From Ferrimonas balearica DSM 9799 (GTDB taxonomy: Bacteria; Pseudomonadota; Gammaproteobacteria; Enterobacterales; Shewanellaceae), in the NCBI RefSeq assembly GCF_000148645.1, contig NC_014541.1, positions 1,178,001-1,242,000 on the forward strand: a DNA stretch of 64,000 bases, given 5' to 3'. This document shows, in pieces, positions 17,319 through 24,868 of the stretch. A model generated the notes under the pieces. It was not told the origin of the DNA. It ran no database searches and saw nothing but the letters and a program-made list of their open reading frames with translations. Made by a program: the position numbers and the translations under genes. Each line of letters starts with the position of its first letter. Within the stretch, counting starts at the first letter, position 1.

Positions 17319-19014
17319 GCGTGTTGTTGTCGACCCCATTACCCGCATTGAGGGACACCTGCGGGTTGAGGTCGAGGTGGATGAGAATAATGTGATCACT
17401 CAGGCCTGGTCCTCCTCCACGTTGTGGCGGGGCATCGAGGTGATCATGAAAGGGCGCAGCCCGATGGACGCCGGGCTGTTGGTCCAGCGGATTTGTGGGG
17501 TCTGTACCTCCTCTCATTATCGCTGCGGTACCGAAGCGGTGGAGAACGCGTTGGGCGTGAAGATCCCGGCCAATGCCCAGTACGTTCGTACCCTGATCCA
17601 GGTGGCGCTGTTCCTGCACGATCATCTGGTGCACTTCTACCACCTGCATGCTCTGGATTGGGTGGACATCGTGTCGGCGCTGTCGGCGGACCCGGAAGCG
17701 GCTGCCGCGGAGGCGCTGCGCTGGACTGACAAGCCGATTGCGGCCGGGGCAGGGGATTTGCGTGCAGTGCAGGAGCGGGTGACCAAATTGGTGGAAACCG
17801 GCAAGCTGGGGCCGTTTGCCAATGGCTACTGGGGCAACCCCACCTACAAATTGACGCCGGAACAAAACCTGATTGCGGTTTCCCACTACCTGAAAGCGCT
17901 GGAGATCCAGCGGGTGGCAGCAGAGATGATGGCGATCTTTGGCGGCAAGTCACCGCACCCTCAGTCCATTGTGGTCGGTGGGGTGACCTCGGTACGTGAC
18001 CTGCTCAACCCCGCGCGTCTGCAGGAGTGGAAAACCAAACACGCCCAGGTGCATGACTTTATCGAGCGTGCCTATCTGCCGGACATCCGGATGGCGGCAG
18101 ACGCCTATCGGGAGGAACCGACGGTACTGGGCGGCGTGGGCGTGACCAGTTTCCTGACCTGCCGTGACTTTCCGCTGGGCAACGGCGAGTACCTGTTCAA
18201 CGATGGCGTGATTCTCAACGGTGATCTGGCCAATGTTCAGCCGCTGGACCCCAGCCTGATCAAAGAGGACGTCACCCACTCCTGGTATCAGGACGGTCCG
18301 GCTCTGCACCCCTATGAGGGGCGGACTGAGCCTGACTACACCGGTTTCAAAACCGGACAAACCCTGCACGGCGAACTGCCGACTCTGGACGTCAACGGCA
18401 AATACTCCTGGGTGAAGTCGCCCCGCTACAACGGTGAACCGATCGAAGTGGGGCCGCTGGCCTGCCTGCTGGTGAACTACGCCCAGGGTAACCCCCGTGT
18501 GGTGGAGGCGGTGGACGGCTTCCTGAACGACACCGGTCTTCCGGTTGAAGCGCTGTTTACCACGCTGGGACGTACGGCGGGCCGATTGATTCAGAATATG
18601 CTGATCTCCAAAGCCGGTATGGAAACCTTTGAGGCGCTGGTCAGCAATCTGGCGGTGGATAAGAGCACCTTTACGCCGCCGGAGATGGACCCGGACAAGG
18701 AGTACCAGGGCCATGCCATCATTGAGGCGCCCCGGGGCACTCTGAGCCACTGGGTTCGAATCAAGGGCGGTAAAGTGGAGAACTATCAGGCGGTGGTGCC
18801 GACCACCTGGAACGCTGGCCCGGTGGACGCCAATGGCAAAATCGGGCCGTTTGAGGCTTCATTGATTGGCCTCAAGCTGGATGACCCCACCAAACCGCTG
18901 GAGGTGATTCGGGTGATCCACTCCTTTGACCCCTGCATGGCCTGTTCCGTACACGTTATGGACTTCAAAGGGGCGGATTTGGGTCAGTTTCAGGTGGGGC
19001 CGAAAGGCGCCTGA
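17311..19014 (+). CDS. hyaB: [NiFe] uptake hydrogenase large subunit
   Basis: The large subunit holds the Ni-Fe(CN)2CO site that splits H2. From ATG 17311 it has 567 residues. The L1 motif RICGVCTSSH begins at residue 60 and the L2 motif DPCMACSVH at about 540, giving the four ligand cysteines. The tail after His548 (VMDFKGADLG...) is the peptide normally removed by a maturation protease once nickel is in place. The start overlaps the small-subunit stop by eight bases; an earlier in-frame start at 17248 lies inside that gene and is not needed. No maturation gene is adjacent. Confidence 0.97.
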   Translation: MSKRVVVDPITRIEGHLRVEVEVDENNVITQAWSSSTLWRGIEVIMKGRSPMDAGLLVQRICGVCTSSHYRCGTEAVENALGVKIPANAQYVRTLIQVALFLHDHLVHFYHLHALDWVDIVSALSADPEAAAAEALRWTDKPIAAGAGDLRAVQERVTKLVETGKLGPFANGYWGNPTYKLTPEQNLIAVSHYLKALEIQRVAAEMMAIFGGKSPHPQSIVVGGVTSVRDLLNPARLQEWKTKHAQVHDFIERAYLPDIRMAADAYREEPTVLGGVGVTSFLTCRDFPLGNGEYLFNDGVILNGDLANVQPLDPSLIKEDVTHSWYQDGPALHPYEGRTEPDYTGFKTGQTLHGELPTLDVNGKYSWVKSPRYNGEPIEVGPLACLLVNYAQGNPRVVEAVDGFLNDTGLPVEALFTTLGRTAGRLIQNMLISKAGMETFEALVSNLAVDKSTFTPPEMDPDKEYQGHAIIEAPRGTLSHWVRIKGGKVENYQAVVPTTWNAGPVDANGKIGPFEASLIGLKLDDPTKPLEVIRVIHSFDPCMACSVHVMDFKGADLGQFQVGPKGA

Positions 19015-19023
19015 GGAGGGGCT

Positions 19024-19692
19024 ATGACAACCAAGACGCTGTATACCCGCGACCCTGTATTCACTCCGGCGATTCGGATCATGCACTGGTTGCGGGCACT
19101 GTCCATCGTGGCTTTGGTGATCACCGGGTTTTACATCGCCTGGCCTTTCCTCACCCCATACGGTGGCACGGACAACCTCCAGCAGGGTTGGGTGCGGGCG
19201 GGCCATCTGCTGTTCGGCTTTGTGCTGGTCGGTATTACGCTGGCCCGGGCGTATCTGTACTTCTTCAGCCGCAGCGACGTTGAGCGACGCTCGTTTCGTG
19301 ATGTGGTCAGTCTGGACAGCTGGAAACGCCAGCTCCGCTCCTACTTATGGAAGGGAAAGCTGGATAAGGCGGGCGTATACGGCCCCCTGCAGTACGTGAC
19401 CTACCTGGGTCTGACGCTGGTGATGGTGTTTATGTGCCTGTCCGGTCTGGCGATGCACGCCCACGTTTACCACGACGGATTCGGCGGCGCGCTGTACCCG
19501 TTTGCCGAATGGTTTGTCGGCATCATGGGCGGCATGGCGCCGGTGAGGGAGTGGCACCATATCCTGACCTGGGCCTTTATGATCTTTGTGGTCATTCACG
19601 TCTACATGGCAGTGTGGAGCGGCATCCGCTTCAAGCAGAACTCGGTCGATGCCATCGTATCGGGCTGCAATATCCACCCCTCCAAGGATTAA
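19024..19692 (+). CDS. hyaC: hydrogenase b-type cytochrome subunit
   Basis: The 222-residue protein has four to five membrane helices and conserved histidines (IMHWLRALSI, RAGHLLFGF, MHAHVYHDG, EWHHILTWAFMIFVVIHVYMAVW) that bind two b hemes, as in HyaC/HupC. It anchors the hydrogenase dimer and passes electrons to quinone. It begins nine bases after the large subunit and is followed by a terminator, so the operon appears to end here. Confidence 0.95.
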   Translation: MTTKTLYTRDPVFTPAIRIMHWLRALSIVALVITGFYIAWPFLTPYGGTDNLQQGWVRAGHLLFGFVLVGITLARAYLYFFSRSDVERRSFRDVVSLDSWKRQLRSYLWKGKLDKAGVYGPLQYVTYLGLTLVMVFMCLSGLAMHAHVYHDGFGGALYPFAEWFVGIMGGMAPVREWHHILTWAFMIFVVIHVYMAVWSGIRFKQNSVDAIVSGCNIHPSKD

Positions 19693-19703
19693 CAAGCAAA
19701 CGC

Positions 19704-19729
19704 AGCGCCAACCATGAGGTTGGCGCTTT
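19704..19729 (+). terminator. intrinsic terminator after hydrogenase operon
   Basis: AGCGCCAACC and GGTTGGCGCT pair around ATGA, followed by TT. The rest of the 335-base gap to 20028 holds no supportable gene; an AAAGGAG site stands before the next start. Confidence 0.85.
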
Positions 19730-20027
19730 GAACAGAACGGGGCAGTGCTTCCTGCTGGGAAGTCGGGGCTTCCGGTGCGTCTGTGGGCTGGCCATTGGTC
19801 AGCCCGCAGCGCTTTTCTCTGCGGTCATTGAAAAGTGTGAGGCGGCTCACCCTGTGCGCGACAAATGGCAATTTCCTGTCACATACCTGTACGCAATCTG
19901 ATGTTCGTGACGGTTTTAGCAGCCTTGCCGGAACCGTCCACGTAAGCTGGGGCTCCATCGAGTTGAGGTCACCAAAGACGGCGGCCCGAATCGAACCGCC
20001 CTACGGGGCAAACCTAAAGGAGTCTGA

Positions 20028-20795
20028 ATGTTCAAGCTTCTGCAAACGGCCCTGGTGCTCTTTATGGTCAGCCGGGCCCCCGGCGCCTTTGCCGCACCAC
20101 AGACCGGCGTGGTCACCAATCTCAGTACCAGCGCGTATGTCCAGGCCAACAGCCAGCGCTTCTACCGGGACCTGAAAGACCTCTACGCCATCGCGCCCAA
20201 ACGGGATAAGCGTGCCCTTCAGCCCCATACCGATTTCGATACCCTGTACCGCCAGGCCAATGCCGCCCAATTTGAGCTGGTACAGCTGACCCGTCACGTC
20301 GCCACCCTGACGGAAACCGAAGCCCTGTTGCCGGGCATCAAGAGTCGTCAGCGCGCCGAAGCCAAACTGCACGGTGAACTGGATGGCGATGTCACCCGAA
20401 TGACCGACCTGGCACGCACCAGCCTGGTTGCCAATGACATTGGCTCTCTGGTGGCGGCCTATGAACAACTGGATGCCCGCGTTGAGGTGGTGGGTGTTAA
20501 GAACCGCTTTAAACAGCCGAAAGCGAACGGCTACCGTGACCTGAACCTGCTGGTGCGCCTGCCCAAGAGCGACATGGTGGCCGAGGTTCAGATCCACCTG
20601 TCTCCGATCGCCGAGATTAAAAACGGCCCGGAGCATGAGATCTACAAACAGGTGCAGCGGCTGGAGCGTCAGGCCCAGCAACAGCCCCTGTCCGAGCTGG
20701 AGCAGGCCCGCATGGCGCGCTTGACCCAGCAATCCACTGACCTCTACATCGGTGCCTGGCACCAGATCCTCAGCAGCGTTCGCCAGACTGCTTAA
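20028..20795 (+). CDS. exported RelA/SpoT-synthetase-like domain protein
   Basis: The 255-residue protein has a signal peptide (MFKLLQTALVLFMVSRAPGAFA) and, from about residue 110, a region resembling the RelA/SpoT nucleotidyltransferase fold: RMTDLARTSLVANDI, VGVKNRFKQPKANGYRDLNLLVRL and VAEVQIHLSPIAEIKNGPEHEIYKQVQ. These parallel the RVKD, GYxSLH and EVQI parts of (p)ppGpp synthetases. GYRDLN replaces GYQSLH, so ordinary synthetase activity is doubtful; this variant form is also seen in toxin-associated proteins. Export is odd for an enzyme that needs ATP. AAAGGAG lies before the ATG. It stands alone and faces a barrel gene. Confidence 0.7.
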   Translation: MFKLLQTALVLFMVSRAPGAFAAPQTGVVTNLSTSAYVQANSQRFYRDLKDLYAIAPKRDKRALQPHTDFDTLYRQANAAQFELVQLTRHVATLTETEALLPGIKSRQRAEAKLHGELDGDVTRMTDLARTSLVANDIGSLVAAYEQLDARVEVVGVKNRFKQPKANGYRDLNLLVRLPKSDMVAEVQIHLSPIAEIKNGPEHEIYKQVQRLERQAQQQPLSELEQARMARLTQQSTDLYIGAWHQILSSVRQTA

Positions 20796-20820
20796 CGTTT
20801 TACGCTTCCCTAACCATCTT

Positions 20821-20847
20821 CACCCCGCTTCGAGCGGGGTGTTTTTT
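20821..20847 (+). terminator. intrinsic terminator
   Basis: CACCCCGCT and AGCGGGGTG pair around TCG, followed by six T residues. It ends the RelA/SpoT-like gene; the convergent barrel gene stops ten bases further on. Confidence 0.9.
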
Positions 20848-20856
20848 ATGTGGGGC

Positions 20857-22440
20857 TCAGAAATGATTGCGCACTTCCACCCGCCACTCCCAGCGATTAA
20901 CCTCCGGGTCATCGTTAATCGGGCGGGCAAAGTCGAGGTGCACCACATTGCGGCTGCCCGCACGGGAGAGGTAGAAGCGCAGGCCTGCCCCCACGCTTTG
21001 CAACGCGCCCTCGGGGTTGTCGGGGTAGGGGCTGCCGCCATAGCTGCGGCCCACATCGTAAAACATCGCCGCGCCCACTTCCGCCAGCTGGAACAGCGTG
21101 ATGCTCGGGTAGTAGCGGGCTTCGGCGCTGGCTAACCAGTGCCAGTCGCCATGCTGGTACTGCAACGGGTAGCCGCGCATTCCGGTGTCGCCCCCCAGGG
21201 TAACGGGCTGGTCGATATAGGCGTTGTCGGAACCGGTCAGAACCGTCTTGGCGTAAAACCGCACCGGCTCGCTGAAACGATAAAACAGCTCCTGGCGCCA
21301 TTGGCCATAGAGTCGGGTTTTGCCGTCCTCGCGCTCCTCCACTTCGCCGGCGAGTTTGGTCAGCCACAGCAGATTGGGGTGAAGGTCGAGGCCAAAGGCC
21401 AGCTGGGCATCGCCCTGGGGGTTGCTGTTGCGGGTATCCCAGCCCACCCTGAGGCCGATATCCAGGCCCAGGTTGATGTCCTCGTAGCTGTTGATCAGGA
21501 ACACATTGGTGCGTTCGGTAAAGCGGTCCTGCTGGTAGTGACTGCGAAACCAGGCCACAACCTGATCGCGGTCGGCCGGCAGCAGCGCGGTTTCCTCAAT
21601 GGCACCGAAGGTCATCTTGTCCCGGCTGAGGCCCACCTGATAGCGCCAGACGGCATCGTTTTGCTCCCCCGGTGACCAGCCGTACCAGCCCCGGTACTGC
21701 AGCGCGGCCCGGGCGTACTCATTCACCTGGCCATTGCCCTGACGAATGCTGTCCTCCCGTTTCTCATCGTTCATCGATACGGCCCAGGCGTAGCGCGTGT
21801 CTTTGGCGACAAAGGGACGGATCAGGGAAAAAGCCGCCTGGCGGCCATCGTCGGTGTCCGCCAGAGTCAGTGCCAGTCTCAGGTTTTGCTTGAGAAACAA
21901 CGGGGTTTTCAGGTCAAGCAGGTAACCGGTGCGTTCGTAATTGCTGAAGTAGAGCAATTCCGTATCAATGCCCAGGCCCAGAAAGTTACTGTCCTTGATG
22001 CCGAAGGAGCCGGAGTTCTCTCCGCCTTCACGGGAGAAGCTGATGGTGGGCAGCAGCGACCAGGTGTCCCAGGTCTGCACTTCGATAAGGCGCTCGCCAT
22101 CGCTGCGGGTGTGTTCCTGCACCTGGGCATCCCTCAGATAGGGGCGGGCCCGCAGGTAACGCTCCAGCTCATAGAGGTCGTCGACGTCCTCTTCACAGGG
22201 GGTGAAGCCTGCCACTTCGTTTTCCAGCGTGACTGGGCGGGTGGTGATGTGCAGCTGGTTGGCAAAACGGTGCACCCAGGTGTAGCCGGGCAGGGTGGGG
22301 TCAAACACATTGTGGCTGATGAACTGGTACTGGGGATCCGGCCCACAGGTTTCAATCAGCGGGGCGTCCTCTGGTGATTCGGCCATGACCACCGGGGCAA
22401 GCAGGGCCAGCAGTGTGACGTTCCACAAGCGATGATTCAC
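20857..22440 (-). CDS. Omp85-superfamily-like outer membrane protein
   Basis: The 527-residue protein has a signal peptide ending near VVMA|ES. A POTRA-like segment (about residues 50-125, LRARPYLRDAQVQEHTRSDGERLIEVQTWDTW) is followed by a barrel region of about 400 residues with many strands. TLGGDTGMRGYP near residue 420 corresponds to the conserved loop-6 RGF/RGY motif of Omp85 proteins and the last residue is Phe. With one short POTRA it is not BamA or TamA; it may translocate or assemble a surface component. No partner gene is beside it. Confidence 0.75.
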   Translation of the reverse strand: MNHRLWNVTLLALLAPVVMAESPEDAPLIETCGPDPQYQFISHNVFDPTLPGYTWVHRFANQLHITTRPVTLENEVAGFTPCEEDVDDLYELERYLRARPYLRDAQVQEHTRSDGERLIEVQTWDTWSLLPTISFSREGGENSGSFGIKDSNFLGLGIDTELLYFSNYERTGYLLDLKTPLFLKQNLRLALTLADTDDGRQAAFSLIRPFVAKDTRYAWAVSMNDEKREDSIRQGNGQVNEYARAALQYRGWYGWSPGEQNDAVWRYQVGLSRDKMTFGAIEETALLPADRDQVVAWFRSHYQQDRFTERTNVFLINSYEDINLGLDIGLRVGWDTRNSNPQGDAQLAFGLDLHPNLLWLTKLAGEVEEREDGKTRLYGQWRQELFYRFSEPVRFYAKTVLTGSDNAYIDQPVTLGGDTGMRGYPLQYQHGDWHWLASAEARYYPSITLFQLAEVGAAMFYDVGRSYGGSPYPDNPEGALQSVGAGLRFYLSRAGSRNVVHLDFARPINDDPEVNRWEWRVEVRNHF

Positions 22441-22557
22441 TCGGTTCCCTCAAGGCAGTGTGGCGGCTTTATGCGGGCGCGCCATTGCGCTAAGCATAGG
22501 AAAATCGGCGGGCGAGGGGAATAAAACGACCAAAAGGCAGAGGGTTGTGGCGCAACA

Positions 22558-22586
22558 AAGAAAAACGGGCCCGCCGAAGCGGGCCC
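22558..22586 (-). terminator. intrinsic terminator after alpha-glucosidase gene
   Basis: GGGCCCGC (22567-22574) is inverted at 22579-22586 around CGAA; on the minus strand the stem is followed by a T-rich run (plus-strand A run 22558-22565). It lies ten bases after the GH13 stop. Confidence 0.88.
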
Positions 22587-22595
22587 CGAATTGGC

Positions 22596-24218
22596 TTACG
22601 CCAGGCGGGCAAAGAAAACCCCGTACGCCGGGAAGGCGAGCACGTTGCCTTCGCATTGCGCACCACGGAGGCCGTGGTCCGACAGTACGGTTTGAGCCGG
22701 ACCGAGTGGCTCAAAATCGAGGGAGATGGGCTCGGCACCCAGGTTAAAACCGCACAGCATCCGTTCACCGTTGTGCTCGCGCACAAACAGCAGCACCGGC
22801 TCTGGCGCATCCAGAAAGTCGATGCTGCCGACGTTCAGGGCGGGGTGTTGCTGGCGCCATTTCAGGAAACGGCGGAAGCTGTGCAGTACCGAGTTGGGGT
22901 CGGCGTCCTGCTGGTCAACGCTGCGGGCACGATGTGAATCCGGTACCGGCAGCCACGGCGTGGCGTCTGAGAAGCCGGCGTTGGGGACATCGGCCTGCCA
23001 CGGCATCGGGGTACGGCAGCCGTCCCGGCCCTTAAAGTTGGGCCAGAAGGCGATGCCGTAGGGGTCCTGCAGCTGCTCGAAGGGGATATCCGCCTCCTCC
23101 AGTGCCAGCTCTTCCCCCTGATAGAGGCAGACGCTGCCGCGCAGGCTGCACACCATGGCGGTCAGCATCTTGCACTGTTCGTCACTGGCTTGGCCCTGAG
23201 CCCAGCGGGTGGCCACCCGCACCACGTCATGATTGCTGACGGACCAGCAGGGCCAGCCGTTGGCCACCCGGCTCTCCAGCGTCTCCACGGTCTGACGCAC
23301 GTAGCCCGCGCTGTAGTCGTTGGTCAGCAGTTCGAAGCTGTAACCCATATGCAGGCGACCCGCTTCGGTGTACTCCGCCATGGTGGCAAGGGAGTCTTCC
23401 GAAGAGATTTCGCCCAGCGCGGCGGTGCCCGGGTAGCGGTCCATCAGGGCGCGCAGGCGCTCAAGAAACGCCAGGTTCTCCGGCTGGGTGTTGTTGTAGT
23501 AGTGGTACTGGAACGCGTAAGGGTTGTCCTCGGAGAATCCCCGGCCCTGGCGCGCCTCCACCGGCTTGGCCGGGTTGTCGCGCAGCTGGGCGTCATGGAA
23601 ACAGAAATTGATGGCATCCAGACGCAGGCCATCCACGCCCTTGGCCAGCCAGAACTCGACGTTATCCAGCACCGCCTGCTGAACCTCCGGGTTGTGGAAG
23701 TTCAGGTCCGGCTGACTGGCCAGGAAGTTGTGCAGGTAGTACTGCTGGCGGCGGGGTTCCCACTGCCAGGCGCCGCCACCAAAAATGGAGAGCCAGTTGT
23801 TGGGCGGGGTGCCATCGGGGTTGGCGTCGGCCCAGACGTACCAGTCGGCTTTGTCGTTATCGCGGCTCTCGCGACTGTCCAGAAACCATTGGTGCTGGGC
23901 CGAGGTGTGGCTCAGCACCTGATCGATCATCACCTTCAGCCCCAGTTCGTGGGCCCGGGCCAACAGGTGGTCAAAGTCTTCGAGGTTGCCGAACAGCGGG
24001 TCAACATCGCGGTAGTCACTGATGTCGTAGCCAAAGTCGTCCATGGGTGACTTAAAGAACGGCGAGATCCAGATGGCGTCGACCCCCAGACTGGCGATGT
24101 AGTCCAGTTTGGCAATGATGCCCGGCAGATCCCCCACGCCATCGCCATTGGTGTCAGCGTAGCTGCGCGGGTACACCTGGTAGATTACCGCGCCCCGCCA
24201 CCATTCGTTCCTTGTCAT
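22596..24218 (-). CDS. cytoplasmic GH13 alpha-glucosidase
   Basis: The 540-residue protein has no signal peptide and is a full GH13 enzyme: YQVYPRSYADTNGDGVGDLPGI at the start, QVLSHTS, the nucleophile Asp in GLRLDAINF near residue 200, the acid/base Glu in ALGEISSED and the third Asp in SNHDVVRV. It resembles alpha-glucosidases that split glucose from short maltodextrins, supplying glucose for the glucokinase at 42864. ATG 24218 is preferred over ATG 24224 because AGAGG lies seven bases before it. The gene is divergent from the TonB receptor, with operator-like palindromes between. Confidence 0.92.
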   Translation of the reverse strand: MTRNEWWRGAVIYQVYPRSYADTNGDGVGDLPGIIAKLDYIASLGVDAIWISPFFKSPMDDFGYDISDYRDVDPLFGNLEDFDHLLARAHELGLKVMIDQVLSHTSAQHQWFLDSRESRDNDKADWYVWADANPDGTPPNNWLSIFGGGAWQWEPRRQQYYLHNFLASQPDLNFHNPEVQQAVLDNVEFWLAKGVDGLRLDAINFCFHDAQLRDNPAKPVEARQGRGFSEDNPYAFQYHYYNNTQPENLAFLERLRALMDRYPGTAALGEISSEDSLATMAEYTEAGRLHMGYSFELLTNDYSAGYVRQTVETLESRVANGWPCWSVSNHDVVRVATRWAQGQASDEQCKMLTAMVCSLRGSVCLYQGEELALEEADIPFEQLQDPYGIAFWPNFKGRDGCRTPMPWQADVPNAGFSDATPWLPVPDSHRARSVDQQDADPNSVLHSFRRFLKWRQQHPALNVGSIDFLDAPEPVLLFVREHNGERMLCGFNLGAEPISLDFEPLGPAQTVLSDHGLRGAQCEGNVLAFPAYGVFFARLA

Positions 24219-24346
24219 TGCCATACCTCTTTATTGCCGGTTGCCACAGGGTGGCGCTCGCTGTTCTTTGGGCCATCGGGGCCGGAGCGAGTCCTACTTA
24301 TCGTTGTGAAGGCATACGTTAAATCCTTGTTTGTTTGGAGTCATCC

Positions 24347-24360
24347 TGCATACGTATGCA
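24347..24360. promoter_or_regulatory. operator-like palindrome TGCATACGTATGCA
   Basis: A perfect 14-base palindrome 129 bases before the alpha-glucosidase start on its side of the divergent region. It shares the core ATACGTATGCA with sites at 24702 and 38356. A degenerate half (GCATACGTT at 24312-24320) lies 36 bases away. The likely binder is the LacI-type protein encoded at 41733-42755. Confidence 0.65.
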
Positions 24361-24701
24361 TAACAAATGAGCTTGGCGGGAGGCGCTTCGGAGGATCCGA
24401 CTGCGGCGGGTGACTGACTGCCCGGTGAGGAGAGAAAGCGCAGAGTCAGTCGGTGGTGCGCCGGCTCAGACCCTCGCCCAATGTAAAATCGATGTCAATT
24501 GAACTGGTCGCTGTTTTTGTGCGCCATTGGGAAACAACTTTCGCACCAAAATAAGGCAGAATCGGATTCATGCCACAGTGTGGAAGGGCTCGATAATGGT
24601 TCGGGCCCTCAGCCAGCCCTGTTGTACCAGCCCCATTGGGGCGGGATTTGGCTGCCCTTTTATGGGGCGAAGGCGGTGTCAGTTTGATGACGAAAAATCT
24701 A

Positions 24702-24750
24702 TGAATACGTATGCATAAGATTGTTTGCCAATTAACCCCCTGATTACCAT
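24702..24750 (+). promoter_or_regulatory. operator plus promoter of TonB-receptor gene
   Basis: TGAATACGTATGCA at 24702-24715 is followed after five bases by a possible -35 TTGTTT (24721-24726), 18 bases, and a -10 TACCAT (24745-24750). The block at 38356-38404 has the same operator, gap, -35, spacing and -10. The rest of 24219-24868 shows no gene. Confidence 0.6.
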
Positions 24751-24868
24751 CTGCCAACAACAAGTCACAGCTGGCTTGCCTGAGGCGACAGCGCCAAAGC
24801 AGTAGACGACGCGGTCTCGCTGACGACAAACCAAGGACGAAAATAAAACACCTCAAGGGGGAGAGAAC

